The position numbers and the translations under genes were made by a program. DNA of 14,112 nt from an uncultured Bacilli bacterium. GTDB lineage: Bacteria; Bacillota_I; Bacilli_A; RF39; UBA660. The stretch lies in NCBI GenBank assembly GCA_910576985.1, contig CAJTLA010000041.1:1-14112 (forward strand), read 5' to 3'. Positions 4,519-13,900 of this stretch are shown piece after piece (position 1 is the first letter of the stretch; the number at the start of each line of letters is the position of its first letter). Below the pieces are notes generated by a model, which saw only the letters and a list, made by a program, of their open reading frames with translations, had not been told where the DNA came from and searched no databases.

Positions 4519-7385
4519 AACTCACCAAAATATTTATTCATATCGGCATTACTTAGTTTAAAAAAACTTTTTGTTTGCTTTAATAAATATCCTTCCCTTT
4601 TTTTCACAAAATCTCTTATGACATCCACACTATCATTCCAATCTTTTAAGGTCATTCCCCATCGTTTTTGATTACGTCCCATTTCTGGCTTCAAATTTTT
4701 ATAAATAGAGTCTAGCTGTTTCAAAATATTTTTTTCATTCCATATATTTTTTAAATTCCAACTAAGTCGTTCTACAAAATCAGACCGAAACTCTTTACTT
4801 TTAAACATATTTGTCATAAATACAGTAGGAACTTTAAAATCACTCATTCCTTCTGGATTTGTCATAAAAGTATAATAATCATTCATTGGAAAAAACATCG
4901 AATAATCCAAATCATAATAAATAAAATGTAGTTTACCATCATCAATATCTGGATGTGAAAATGCCCTACTATTGATAATATCGTAATTAGTAGTATATAT
5001 TTCTCCTACCCAAAAATCAATTAAACTATTGATATTTACCTTTTTCTTAACATATTCATAACTAGGCTTTTTTGTCATATCATGAGTACTAACATATTTT
5101 ACAATATCTTGATAATCTTTTCCAGTTCCTAAACTTACAGTATAATCAGTTCTAGTAATATTTCCTTTCTTTCCATCTACATTATAATGATTAGATAAAA
5201 ATTCATCATCCACTTTTTCTCGGATATTGTAAACGCCCCAATACTTTCCATTAATATATAAAACAATCGATTTATAACTTTGAACTTCTGCTTCACTTTT
5301 TTCCATAAGAGAAGTTGCTAAAATATCTCTAAAAAAGGCATTTTCACTATCTTGTGAACCACTTCTAAGAACAAGTGTATTAAAAACAGAAAAATCTCGA
5401 TTTTCAAATACTTTATAGTGCAAACTAGAAACCCCATACTTTTTTTTAAACTTCAAAGCAAAACTTTTTTTCGCCATTCCTCTAGTCGATCCACCAAATA
5501 ATTTAAAACCACAAGGAATAGAAAAGCTTTTTCCATCCTCATAAAGCTCTGCATGACTAGAAACCTCTAGTTCACTCCAACTATTAGATTGAACCCTCGA
5601 AAAATCATTTGGATTCATCGATACAGACATTACTGGCAAAGTATGATTCTCATCAATAATATAACTATTTGTAATCACTGGACTTTCTATTTTTCCTTCT
5701 TCTACATTAATACTTCGAACAACCGCTGTTTCTGAAAGAAAAATGGGATCAGTATATTTACTAGAATGAGTGCTTGGAACACTTCCATCTAATGTATAAT
5801 ATATTGTCCCATTTGCTTTCATCTCTAAACGAATTTGATCTTTATAAATTCCTCCATTTTTGCTAACCTCTGGTGCATTAGAAACTTGCAATATTCCTTC
5901 CCCATTTTCTTTTTCTGGTGTTGGATTTTTAAAATAGAAAAAACCATAATCTTTTCCCCTTCCCATACTATAAGAAAGTGGTACTTCTGATATAAACATA
6001 GAATCAATAATCTTCTTGCCATCAGTAATATAAAGAGCTTCTGTATCAGAAATTTTAAAATTAGTATGTTGATAACTTTGATTTGATAATTGACTGTCAC
6101 CTGATGCCATTACCACATAAAGTTCTCCTGGCTTTAATGTAACCTCAGGAAAATTCCATTCTGTTACTCTACTATCATTTGTAGTCAAATAATAATTCTT
6201 TAACTGAATTTCCTTTTTAGAATTATTTTTTAATTCGATCCAATCATAATATTCTCCACCATTTTGAGACAAATAAGAAGTATTATGATTCATGACTTCA
6301 TTAATCATTAAAGAATCAGGATTCGTCTGCCTCTTTTTAGAAAAAGTATGAATTCCTTCTTCCGTATTAGGATATCCTGGACTAATCTTACCTGTCTTTA
6401 TCCAAGTATTTTCTTTCACCAAAGCATATCCATTTTCTAAATTTGAATATTCAACCCTATCTACAATTTTTCCGCTTTTTGTTAAAAAAACAACGCCATT
6501 TTTTGATTCTAATTTAAAATTAGAATGAATCTCTTTTTCAGTTAAATTTTTTCCCGAAGTATAAACAACAATAGTTTCATTTGGACCAATATTATCTTTT
6601 GGAAATTGCCACTCAAACGGAGCAAGCAAATCTCCACCTAATCCATACTTTTTCAATGATATTGTTTTATTAGTTTTATTTTTTATTTCCACATATCCAC
6701 TATAATTTCCATATTGATCCTTAAAATGTCCTTTGTTATTTGGCAATACTTCTGTAATTTCCAAATCATCATTCTTTCCAGTGATTGAATCTAAATATTT
6801 TTCTCTTCCTTTTTCTGTATTTTCAAACCCAGGAGTAGAAACACTCGTAACAATCCATTCTCCTGAAGTATTTCTTGCCATCGATTGATTTTTATTTAAT
6901 GATACAGTTCTTACAGAATCAACCGTTTTCCCACTTGGATTTCTTAAAGATATTGTTTCATCTCCACTACTTCTAAGTTTAAAATCTGCATATAATCCTT
7001 CCTGTTTACTCCCCGATAAATATATTATCAAATAAGATTTGGCTTTCATTTTAATATTTGGAAAAGTCCATTTCGCTTGTTCTTCATCAGATAGTCCATA
7101 ATTAGAAAGAGAAACATCATAATTATTTCCATTGTAAAGTTCTATCCAATCATAAATGCCACCATCTTCTGCCGCATTCGCTCCTCCATTAGAAGACATA
7201 ATTTCATTAATAACCAAAGAACCAACTTTGCTATTTCCATCTTTTTCTAAATCTGCTTCTTTTAATTTTTGATCATTTGCTTTATTTAACATAAAAGTAA
7301 GAAAAGTCACAAATATAATCGTTCCAAGCAATAATAGTATCAATAACTTATTTTGTTTTAATACTTTATAATTCATTTGAAACAT
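4515..7385 (-). CDS. Three lamin-tail domains fused to a CotH-type kinase; membrane-anchored
   Basis: A 956-residue protein. The start is at 7385, where AAGGAGGT lies just upstream; the frame opens at 7418 but that start lacks a site. Residues 13-34 form an uncleaved-looking membrane anchor with a basic N-side, so the rest is outside. Three lamin-tail (LTD) domains follow: about 57-160 ('VINEIMSSN...YDWIELYN'), 207-315 ('LEITEVLPNN...GYVEIKN') and 358-465 ('MINEVMNHN...YDWIELKN'). Residues 505-575 resemble the chitobiase C-terminal/Ig-like linker ('TIYYTLDGSVPS'). A CotH kinase domain covers about 620-935, with GSTRGMAKKSFALKFKKKYG (632-651), YWGVYNIREKVDDEFL (715-730; E723 candidate) and YYDLDYSM (823-830; D825/D827 candidate metal ligands). 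CotH of Bacillus phosphorylates spore-coat proteins, but here it is a surface enzyme whose target is unknown. It is the first gene of the operon. Confidence 0.88.
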   Translation of the reverse strand: MFQMNYKVLKQNKLLILLLLGTIIFVTFLTFMLNKANDQKLKEADLEKDGNSKVGSLVINEIMSSNGGANAAEDGGIYDWIELYNGNNYDVSLSNYGLSDEEQAKWTFPNIKMKAKSYLIIYLSGSKQEGLYADFKLRSSGDETISLRNPSGKTVDSVRTVSLNKNQSMARNTSGEWIVTSVSTPGFENTEKGREKYLDSITGKNDDLEITEVLPNNKGHFKDQYGNYSGYVEIKNKTNKTISLKKYGLGGDLLAPFEWQFPKDNIGPNETIVVYTSGKNLTEKEIHSNFKLESKNGVVFLTKSGKIVDRVEYSNLENGYALVKENTWIKTGKISPGYPNTEEGIHTFSKKRQTNPDSLMINEVMNHNTSYLSQNGGEYYDWIELKNNSKKEIQLKNYYLTTNDSRVTEWNFPEVTLKPGELYVVMASGDSQLSNQSYQHTNFKISDTEALYITDGKKIIDSMFISEVPLSYSMGRGKDYGFFYFKNPTPEKENGEGILQVSNAPEVSKNGGIYKDQIRLEMKANGTIYYTLDGSVPSTHSSKYTDPIFLSETAVVRSINVEEGKIESPVITNSYIIDENHTLPVMSVSMNPNDFSRVQSNSWSELEVSSHAELYEDGKSFSIPCGFKLFGGSTRGMAKKSFALKFKKKYGVSSLHYKVFENRDFSVFNTLVLRSGSQDSENAFFRDILATSLMEKSEAEVQSYKSIVLYINGKYWGVYNIREKVDDEFLSNHYNVDGKKGNITRTDYTVSLGTGKDYQDIVKYVSTHDMTKKPSYEYVKKKVNINSLIDFWVGEIYTTNYDIINSRAFSHPDIDDGKLHFIYYDLDYSMFFPMNDYYTFMTNPEGMSDFKVPTVFMTNMFKSKEFRSDFVERLSWNLKNIWNEKNILKQLDSIYKNLKPEMGRNQKRWGMTLKDWNDSVDVIRDFVKKREGYLLKQTKSFFKLSNADMNKYFGEL

Positions 7386-7390
7386 AACGT

Positions 7391-7398
7391 ACCTCCTT
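7391..7398 (-). promoter_or_regulatory. Ribosome binding site that sets the start of the LTD-CotH gene
   Basis: AAGGAGGT is five bases before the ATG at 7385. The longer open frame to 7418 starts upstream of this site and within the probable promoter, so it is not the translated start. Confidence 0.85.
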
Positions 7399-7413
7399 AC
7401 TAATATCGCAATT

Positions 7414-7419
7414 ATCATA
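7414..7419 (-). promoter_or_regulatory. Candidate -10 element of the CotH-VTC-DUF4956-NAGPA operon promoter
   Basis: TATGAT followed by AAT lies about 28 bases before the start codon, in the only gap upstream of the operon. No good -35 hexamer stands at 16-18 bases; the sequence there is A-rich (TAGAAA). The promoter may be weak or need an activator. A terminator lies just upstream (7481-7509), so the operon needs its own promoter here. Confidence 0.35.
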
Positions 7420-7480
7420 TCATATTTTACCCAATTTTTCTAGTTCCATGTATGAGAAACGACAAAGGGATGTAAAGTAC

Positions 7481-7509
7481 AAAAAAAGCATAATCTACAT
7501 TACACTTTT
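7481..7509 (-). terminator. Intrinsic terminator after the prepilin gene
   Basis: Overlapping the TAA stop, the minus strand forms AAAA-GTGTAAT, loop GTAG, ATTATGC, then seven T residues. The stem has 11 pairs including two G-U wobbles. It separates the prepilin gene from the CotH operon. Confidence 0.65.
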
Positions 7510-7885
7510 ATTGACCAATTCCATTCATTTCTTCCTCTAATACAGTATAAGTATATTGATTACGACTATTCCCTATTTGTATTTTTAAATCATTAGAAAA
7601 TAATTCTTTGGTGATTGGGTTTCTAATTTCTTCATGAATAAGACCACTTTTTTTTAATTCTCCTAAAGTAATAATAATCGCTTTTCCTTCTTCGGGTAAC
7701 AAGTCTCTATTTTTAACTGCATAATCCTTAGCAGCTTTTTCAATCATCTCAATTTGTACTTGATACAGTTTTTGTTTATTGTTTTTAATTGTTTTTGAAA
7801 TCACGGGTGTAACTAAAAGCGCTAAAATCGCTAAAACAATCAAAACTCCCATAAGTTCTAATAACGTAAATCCTTTTTTCTTCAT
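7508..7885 (-). CDS. Type IV pilin-like (prepilin) protein
   Basis: A 125-residue protein with a class III signal: MKKKG then FTLLELMGVLIVLAILALLV. The predicted prepilin peptidase cut is after Gly5, leaving Phe at +1 and the conserved Glu at +5 (E10), and the hydrophobic helix spans about 6-28. The rest is a charged helix continuing the spine (to about 60) and a small C-terminal beta part ending near 'QYTYTVLEEE'. This is the layout of type II secretion/type IV pilus pseudopilins in Gram-positive bacteria. Processing by a PilD/ComC-type peptidase is expected. No pilus ATPase, peptidase or platform gene is in the window, so the gene stands alone with a near-consensus promoter and its own terminator. 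The start has AGGTGG a few bases upstream. It could be a competence (ComG-like) minor pilin or an adhesion pilin. Confidence 0.85.
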   Translation of the reverse strand: MKKKGFTLLELMGVLIVLAILALLVTPVISKTIKNNKQKLYQVQIEMIEKAAKDYAVKNRDLLPEEGKAIIITLGELKKSGLIHEEIRNPITKELFSNDLKIQIGNSRNQYTYTVLEEEMNGIGQ

Positions 7886-7908
7886 TTTATGCCACCTATT
7901 CTTTTCTT

Positions 7909-7937
7909 ATTATAATCGAAAAATAAACAAATGGCAA
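7909..7937 (-). promoter_or_regulatory. Promoter of the prepilin gene
   Basis: TTGCCA (7937-7932), exactly 17 bases, then TATAAT (7914-7909). This is a near-consensus vegetative sigma promoter lying just after the dnaE stop and about 23 bases before the prepilin start. No terminator is visible between dnaE and this promoter, so read-through from dnaE is also possible. Confidence 0.75.
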
Positions 7938-7941
7938 GTAC

Positions 7942-10863
7942 TTATTCTAATACTTCTAATGTTGTAACAATCACTTGATATTTATCAAATCGTTTTTCAA
8001 CTTTTCCAGTAAACTGTATCACTTGACCAACATCTACATGATGATATTTTTCATATGTTCTAGGAAACAAAACAATATCTAAATTCGTAATTTCATCACT
8101 TCCTGTAAGAAAACACATAGTATCATTATTTTTAGTAACAATTTCTTTTTTCTTTTCAATATAAGCAATCAAAGTAACAACACGATCAAAATACAATTCT
8201 ATTTCTGATAACAAAACTTTTGAGTTCAATCGTAATCGATGTTCTGTAACAGGATGATTACTCAAGTAAAATCCAAATACTTCTAATTCCTGTTCCATTA
8301 ACTCGTGATTTGAATATTCACTCTTGATTTCTAATTCTGGCTTTAAAGCATATTCTTCTGGTAAATCATTCATCAATTCTCCATAATTAATGATTAAATC
8401 AATATTTTCATACAACGTTTTTTTATTAAATTCAAATGATTCAAAACATCCTGCATAAATTAAGCTTTGAATCACTTTAATATTCATACTTCTTCCATAA
8501 CAGCGCCGAATAAAATCATAAATATCTAAAAAACGGCCATTTTCTCGCTCTTTTAAAATCGCATTAACAGTATTCACACCCACATTTTTAATACCCGTAA
8601 TTGGAAATCGAATTCCTGTTTCTTCCACAATATATTCAATTCCACTTTCATTAATGTCTGGTTTTAATATTTCAATTTGATTGAGTTTACATTCATATAT
8701 ATATTCTCTCGTTTTAGAACTTCCAATATGCATATTTAATAAATGTTTCATAAAATATAATGGATAATGCGCTTTTAAATAAGCCATACGATAAGATATC
8801 ATCGCATAAGCAACAGAATGAGCACGATTAAACCCATAAGCAGCAAATTTCAAAATTAATTCATAAACTTCAGTTGCAACTTCTTTCGTATAACCACGTT
8901 CTATAGAGCGACTTACAAATTTATCCTTTTCTTGTAATAAGACTTCTTCTTTTTTCTTACTCATAGCTCTTCTTAAAATATCCGCTTCTCCTAATGTATA
9001 TCCTGCGAGTATATGCGCAATAGACATAATCTGCTCTTGATAGACAATAATTCCATAGGTATTTTCTAAAATTGGTTTTAAATCTGAATGAATATAAAGA
9101 GTTGGTTCAAGTCCATGCTTTCTTTTGATGTAAGCATCAATATTATTCATTGGTCCTGGTCGAAATAAGGCAAGAGCAGCAAAAATATCTTCAAAAGTAG
9201 TTGGCCGAAATTTTCTTAAAAAGTTTTTCATTCCATCACTTTCAAATTGAAAAATTCCCATCGTATTCACAGTAGTAAATAAAGAAAGAGCCTTTGCATC
9301 CCCTACTGGAATTGTATCAAATGTAAGATCATCTGGTATTTCTTTTAAGGTATCTGCAATTAAAGTTAAATTACGAAGCGCCAAAAAATCCATTTTTAAC
9401 AATCCTAAAGATTCCAAATACTCCATAGAATATCCAGTCAAATAGCCATCTGAAGTTTTATGTAAAGGAATGACTTCATCCAAATCAACATGAGACATTA
9501 CAATTCCAGCTGCATGAATACTAGTATGACGTTTTAACCCTTCTAATTTCAACGAAATTTGATACATCTTTTTCAAGTTTTGATTTGCCTCTAACCACTC
9601 TTGCAATTTACGGTTTTCTTGATAATTTTCTTTTAAGGAAATTCTAGAATCTAATTGCTTACAAATTTGATCTACTAAAGATAATTCCACATTCATCACA
9701 CGTCCAACATCGCGAATCGCTTGTTTAGAACCCAATGTACCAAACGTAATAATAGGAGCAACTTTTTTAATACCATATTTCTTCGCACAATATTTTACAA
9801 CTTGATCCCGTTTCGTATACTCAAAATCTACATCAATATCAGGCATGGTAACACGCATAGAATTCAAAAATCGTTCAAACATCAATTGATATTTCATTGG
9901 ATCAATTGTTGTAATATTTAACAAGTAAGCAACCAAAGAACCAGCTGCACTTCCTCTTCCAGGACCAACTAAAATATCATGTTCCTTTGCATATTTAATA
10001 TAATCCCAAACTACTAAAAAATAATTACAAAATCCCATTTTTTCAATCACATCAAGCTCATAGTTTAAACGTTCTAAATATTTTTTTGATACCATTTCTC
10101 CAAAAACTCGTTTTAAACCTTCTTTACATAATTGTTTTAAATAGACAATCGCTGTCATTCCTTCAGGACAATCATAAATAGGTAATAAATTTTTTTCTGT
10201 TTTTATTTCTAAATTGCAATCTTCTAATATTTTTCGATTATTTTCTAAGTCTTCTGGATAAATCGCTTTTATTTCTTCATAAGAATGAAAAGAACAATCA
10301 TAATCTTTAAAAGAAACATTTTCAATAGTAACGCCCTCTCGAATACCAATCAAATATTTTAAATATTCAGAATCTTTTTTTATAAAATATAAGATTGGAT
10401 TACAATAGACAAATGGTTCACCAGAGGGCAATTGATCTCGTTCTTCTTTTGATTGATAACCCAGATAAATATCATCAAAAATATTTTTACAATCAGATAA
10501 TAATGAACTACTAGAAAAAGGAATAATACAAATTAAATCAGTACTATATTGTTTTAAATCCGAAAATGAAATGTCTCGTTCACTATGAATGGTTTCCAAT
10601 TTTAATAAATTTTGGTATCCAGAATAATTTTTACAATATAAAACCAATGGTAGTTGATTAATTTCAAGTTCTAATCCAACAATTGGCTTAATTTGATGGC
10701 TTTTACATTCTTGATAAAACTCCATAACCCCATACATATTAGAATCTGTAATTGTTAAAGCTTGAAAATTTTGTTTTTCTGCATAAACAATTAAATCCTT
10801 TATCTTAATCAAACTTGATAATAATGAGTGATCTGTTTTAATATATAGTGGAACATAATTCAT
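7942..10863 (-). CDS. dnaE: DNA polymerase III alpha subunit, DnaE type
   Basis: A 973-residue C-family replicative polymerase, shorter than E. coli DnaE (1160) and Bacillus DnaE (about 1115). Domains in order: a degenerate PHP domain (1-270); palm and thumb with VGPGRGSAAGSL (299-310) and MPDIDVDF (340-347, catalytic D342 and D344); the third catalytic Asp D492 in KMDFLALRNL; fingers with ALFRPGPMNNIDAYIKRKHG (565-584) and YGFNRAHSVAYA (676-687); a tandem helix-hairpin-helix around GIKNVGVNTVNAIL (757-770); and an OB fold (about 893-970). All polymerase residues are intact. The PHP metal ligands are replaced (P5, Y7, K9 and a lost TDH motif), so no PHP proofreading is expected. In low-GC Gram-positives such a DnaE works beside PolC at the fork, extending primers on the lagging strand. 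The start has AAGGTGG seven bases before ATG. It is transcribed from its own promoter with a very short leader. Confidence 0.95.
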   Translation of the reverse strand: MNYVPLYIKTDHSLLSSLIKIKDLIVYAEKQNFQALTITDSNMYGVMEFYQECKSHQIKPIVGLELEINQLPLVLYCKNYSGYQNLLKLETIHSERDISFSDLKQYSTDLICIIPFSSSSLLSDCKNIFDDIYLGYQSKEERDQLPSGEPFVYCNPILYFIKKDSEYLKYLIGIREGVTIENVSFKDYDCSFHSYEEIKAIYPEDLENNRKILEDCNLEIKTEKNLLPIYDCPEGMTAIVYLKQLCKEGLKRVFGEMVSKKYLERLNYELDVIEKMGFCNYFLVVWDYIKYAKEHDILVGPGRGSAAGSLVAYLLNITTIDPMKYQLMFERFLNSMRVTMPDIDVDFEYTKRDQVVKYCAKKYGIKKVAPIITFGTLGSKQAIRDVGRVMNVELSLVDQICKQLDSRISLKENYQENRKLQEWLEANQNLKKMYQISLKLEGLKRHTSIHAAGIVMSHVDLDEVIPLHKTSDGYLTGYSMEYLESLGLLKMDFLALRNLTLIADTLKEIPDDLTFDTIPVGDAKALSLFTTVNTMGIFQFESDGMKNFLRKFRPTTFEDIFAALALFRPGPMNNIDAYIKRKHGLEPTLYIHSDLKPILENTYGIIVYQEQIMSIAHILAGYTLGEADILRRAMSKKKEEVLLQEKDKFVSRSIERGYTKEVATEVYELILKFAAYGFNRAHSVAYAMISYRMAYLKAHYPLYFMKHLLNMHIGSSKTREYIYECKLNQIEILKPDINESGIEYIVEETGIRFPITGIKNVGVNTVNAILKERENGRFLDIYDFIRRCYGRSMNIKVIQSLIYAGCFESFEFNKKTLYENIDLIINYGELMNDLPEEYALKPELEIKSEYSNHELMEQELEVFGFYLSNHPVTEHRLRLNSKVLLSEIELYFDRVVTLIAYIEKKKEIVTKNNDTMCFLTGSDEITNLDIVLFPRTYEKYHHVDVGQVIQFTGKVEKRFDKYQVIVTTLEVLE

Positions 10864-10883
10864 AGTAACACCACCTTTGTTCT

Positions 10884-10913
10884 ATCATATCAAATTAAAC
10901 ATCTGTTCGTCAA
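10884..10913 (-). promoter_or_regulatory. Promoter of dnaE
   Basis: TTGACG (10913-10908), 18 bases, then TATGAT (10889-10884), about 20 bases before the ATG. It lies just after the terminator of the upstream surface-protein gene, as expected for an independent transcription unit. Confidence 0.7.
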
Positions 10914-10918
10914 TTATT

Positions 10919-10955
10919 ATAAAAAAAAAAGCATCACTTTTTGTGATACTTTTTT
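10919..10955 (-). terminator. Strong intrinsic terminator after the surface-protein gene
   Basis: On the minus strand AAAAA-GTATCAC, loop AAAAA, GTGATGC, then a run of ten T residues. It is a seven-pair stem with one G-U pair, extended by A-T pairs, and directly follows the TAA stop. The plus strand also has a T run after the stem, so it could act in both directions. Confidence 0.9.
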
Positions 10956-13900
10956 AATATTCTAGTGTATATGGACTAGCTGCTGTTCCATTTCCTGATT
11001 TGATCTTAACAGAAGGATTCAATTCAATCACTGGTCTAATTCCACGTGTTCTTCCTTCTACTTTTGCCATTTCAGATGTTCCTCCAAAACTAGTATGCCA
11101 TACATAACCTGCATAATCGCCATCAGAGTTAAGAGTCCATGCTGTAAATTGATCTACACGAGAGGTAGCACTTACAACACTCATCAATTCTCCTACACGA
11201 GGTAATCCAACATATGCCATAGTTGATTTACTGCTAACCATTAATGTTGTATTGTATGGATTCTTTCCAATTCCATAGTCATTGTAATACCATTTTGTAA
11301 GTAACATTGCATTTTTTTCTTTTTCTGTGAACAATGTATTGTAAACAGTTGTGTTTAGATATTGTCCAACACCTTCTGTTGTACTAAATGTTCCATATGT
11401 TCCAAATGGAACTCTTGCATAACCATTTCCATCCATATAATATGAATCGTAAATTAATCTTGTTGATGTTCCTGTTGTTTTAACAATACGCCATGTTTTT
11501 CCTGCAAATGTTACATATTCACCACTAACACGTTTATTCAATGTTGTATTTGCTGCTCCACTTGCATCGTTTTGAATTCGATAAGGATCTGCAAATGTTC
11601 CTCTACCTGAAACGATATTTGTTGAATTCATTGTAATTACTGGTCTCATTGCATATGGTTCTTTTACTCTATGACCTCTTTCAGCATATCCATCTTCATG
11701 GATTACCCAATTTGATTCTGCTGTTGTTGGTGTCATTGTGAAGAATCTTTCTCCATTATTTAAGAATCCATTTGCTCCACCTAGAATATTATATTCATCA
11801 ATGGTTAATAAACCTACATTTGATTTTACTACGTTTGAACAAGTATAACGTACTGTTGGTACTTTAATAGATAAATCACTACAATAATTTCCTTGTACTA
11901 CTAATTTAGTTGCATTATTTAATGAATTATAGAATTCAGCATTCAACCATTTTTCAGCATGACTGCCTTTAAATGTACTAGAATCATCATCATATGAGAA
12001 TCCTGCTACTGCATCTTCTGTAACTAATTTAACTGTGTTATCTTCATTTACTTTGATAACTCTCCATAAATGTCCACTGTACCATATATAATTATCTTGT
12101 TCTTTTACGTTATAACAATCTCCAGTCGATTTACAACTGTTTTCTTGTCTAAACAAATCATTAGTTGTTGTTGCTACAACATTCACGATACGTTCTACAA
12201 CTTGTTTGTTTCCTGATAAATCGGTTGCTGTATAAGTAATCTTATAAGTTCCGACTTTATAAGGATTAACAGTTCCGCTAATATTTAGTTTTACTGTTTC
12301 ATCAAGATTATCTACTGCTGTTGCTCCAAGTTCAGTATATGAACTTCCATAAAGAACGGATACTTCATTTTTACCATTCAATGTAATTGTTGGTGCTGTT
12401 GTATCTTTTACAACTACAGTAAGTGTTAATGATTTTATATTTCCTGCTGCATCTGTTGAAGTATAAACAATTGGATAATTTCCTACTTGTGCCATATTTA
12501 CTTCTCCAGATACTGTAACTTGAGCATTTTCATCTAAGTTATCTTCTACTGTAGCTTGTGGTGCTGTATAGATTTCATTTCTATTTGCTTCTAAAGTAAT
12601 TGTGAAATCTTTATCTGATACTTTATCTCCATTTGCAACTTTAATTGTAGGTGCTGTTTTGTCCATTTTTAATACTTGACTAGTTACTACTTCTGCCATA
12701 TTTCCTGCTGCATCCATTGCTCCTACTCGATATAAAATAGTTGATGATTCAGAATCAATTTTAAATTGAACTGTTCCATTTTCTACTGCTTTATTTGTCC
12801 AGTCAGACCATGTTTGACCATTATCTGTACTAATAGCATATAGAAGATTTGTAATTCCACTTAACTCATCTGTTCCATTTACAGAAACAAGAATATCTTG
12901 TAAATACCAACCATTATTACCTGGAACGGTTACAATTCCTGATTGTACACTTGGTTTTAGTGAGTCTAATGCATAAGTTTCACTTGTTACTTCTTCTGAA
13001 ACATTTCCTGCTTGGTCAAAACTTCTAACCTTAAATTGAATGTTATTACTATTATGAGAAATTGCAAATTGTGGTTTTTCTAAACTATCAGTTGCTGTCC
13101 AATCAGTCACTAAAACATTATTTACAAAGATTTGATATTCATATCTTACAACTTCAGTTTCTTTATCTTCTCCATGAATTGTTACCTGAATTGGATCAAT
13201 AAACCAATTATTTTTATTTGGTTTGTTTGATACTGTATAACCTACACTTGGGGCATTCGTATCAATATTAGTAATCTTAATTTTTACTACTTGAGTATTT
13301 CCTAATAAGTCACTTACAGTAATTTCTGTTGTTACATTTTCTGTAAACATTTTTGACATTGATAATTTATCTTCTGATAATGTCCAACCTTCTAATTCTT
13401 GCATTGCTTCTTTTGCACTAATTATTACAGTTACTGGTTCTTTTGTAGAATTTAAATTACTATAACTTACAATTGGCATTTCAAATTCTTTATCAATATT
13501 TTGAATGTTAATTACTACCGTTTGTTCATTTCCTACTAGGTCTTTTACTACAATACTTGTTGTTACATTTTCTGTAAACACTTTTGTCATTGATAATTTA
13601 TCTTCTGATAATGTCCAACCTTCTACTTCTTGCATTGCTTCTTTTGCTGTGATTGTTGCTGTTACATTTTTATTTGTTGGATTTATTTCACTATATGTTA
13701 CTGTTGGTAACTCAAATACATTATCAATATTTTGAATACTTACTGGTACTGTTTGAGCATTTCCTGCTACGTCTTTTACTGTTACTTCAAATGCAACATT
13801 TTCAGTAAATTCTTTTGTCATAGTTAATCCATTTTCTGCTAATATCCAACCTTCTAATGCTTGCATTTTTTCTTTTGCTGTTATTGTTACTGTGATTGGC

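Noticed and set aside
5825..6100. 91-codon frame inside the LTD-CotH gene on the same strand
   Set aside because: It is an out-of-frame shadow of a clearly conserved domain and has no independent support.
4515..7385. Spore-coat function of the CotH gene
   Set aside because: The membrane anchor, lamin-tail domains and neighbours point to a surface role, and nothing else here is sporulation-related.
10957..12156. Diversity-generating retroelement target region
   Set aside because: The C-terminal domains may have a lectin-like fold, but there is no reverse transcriptase and no template repeat in the window.
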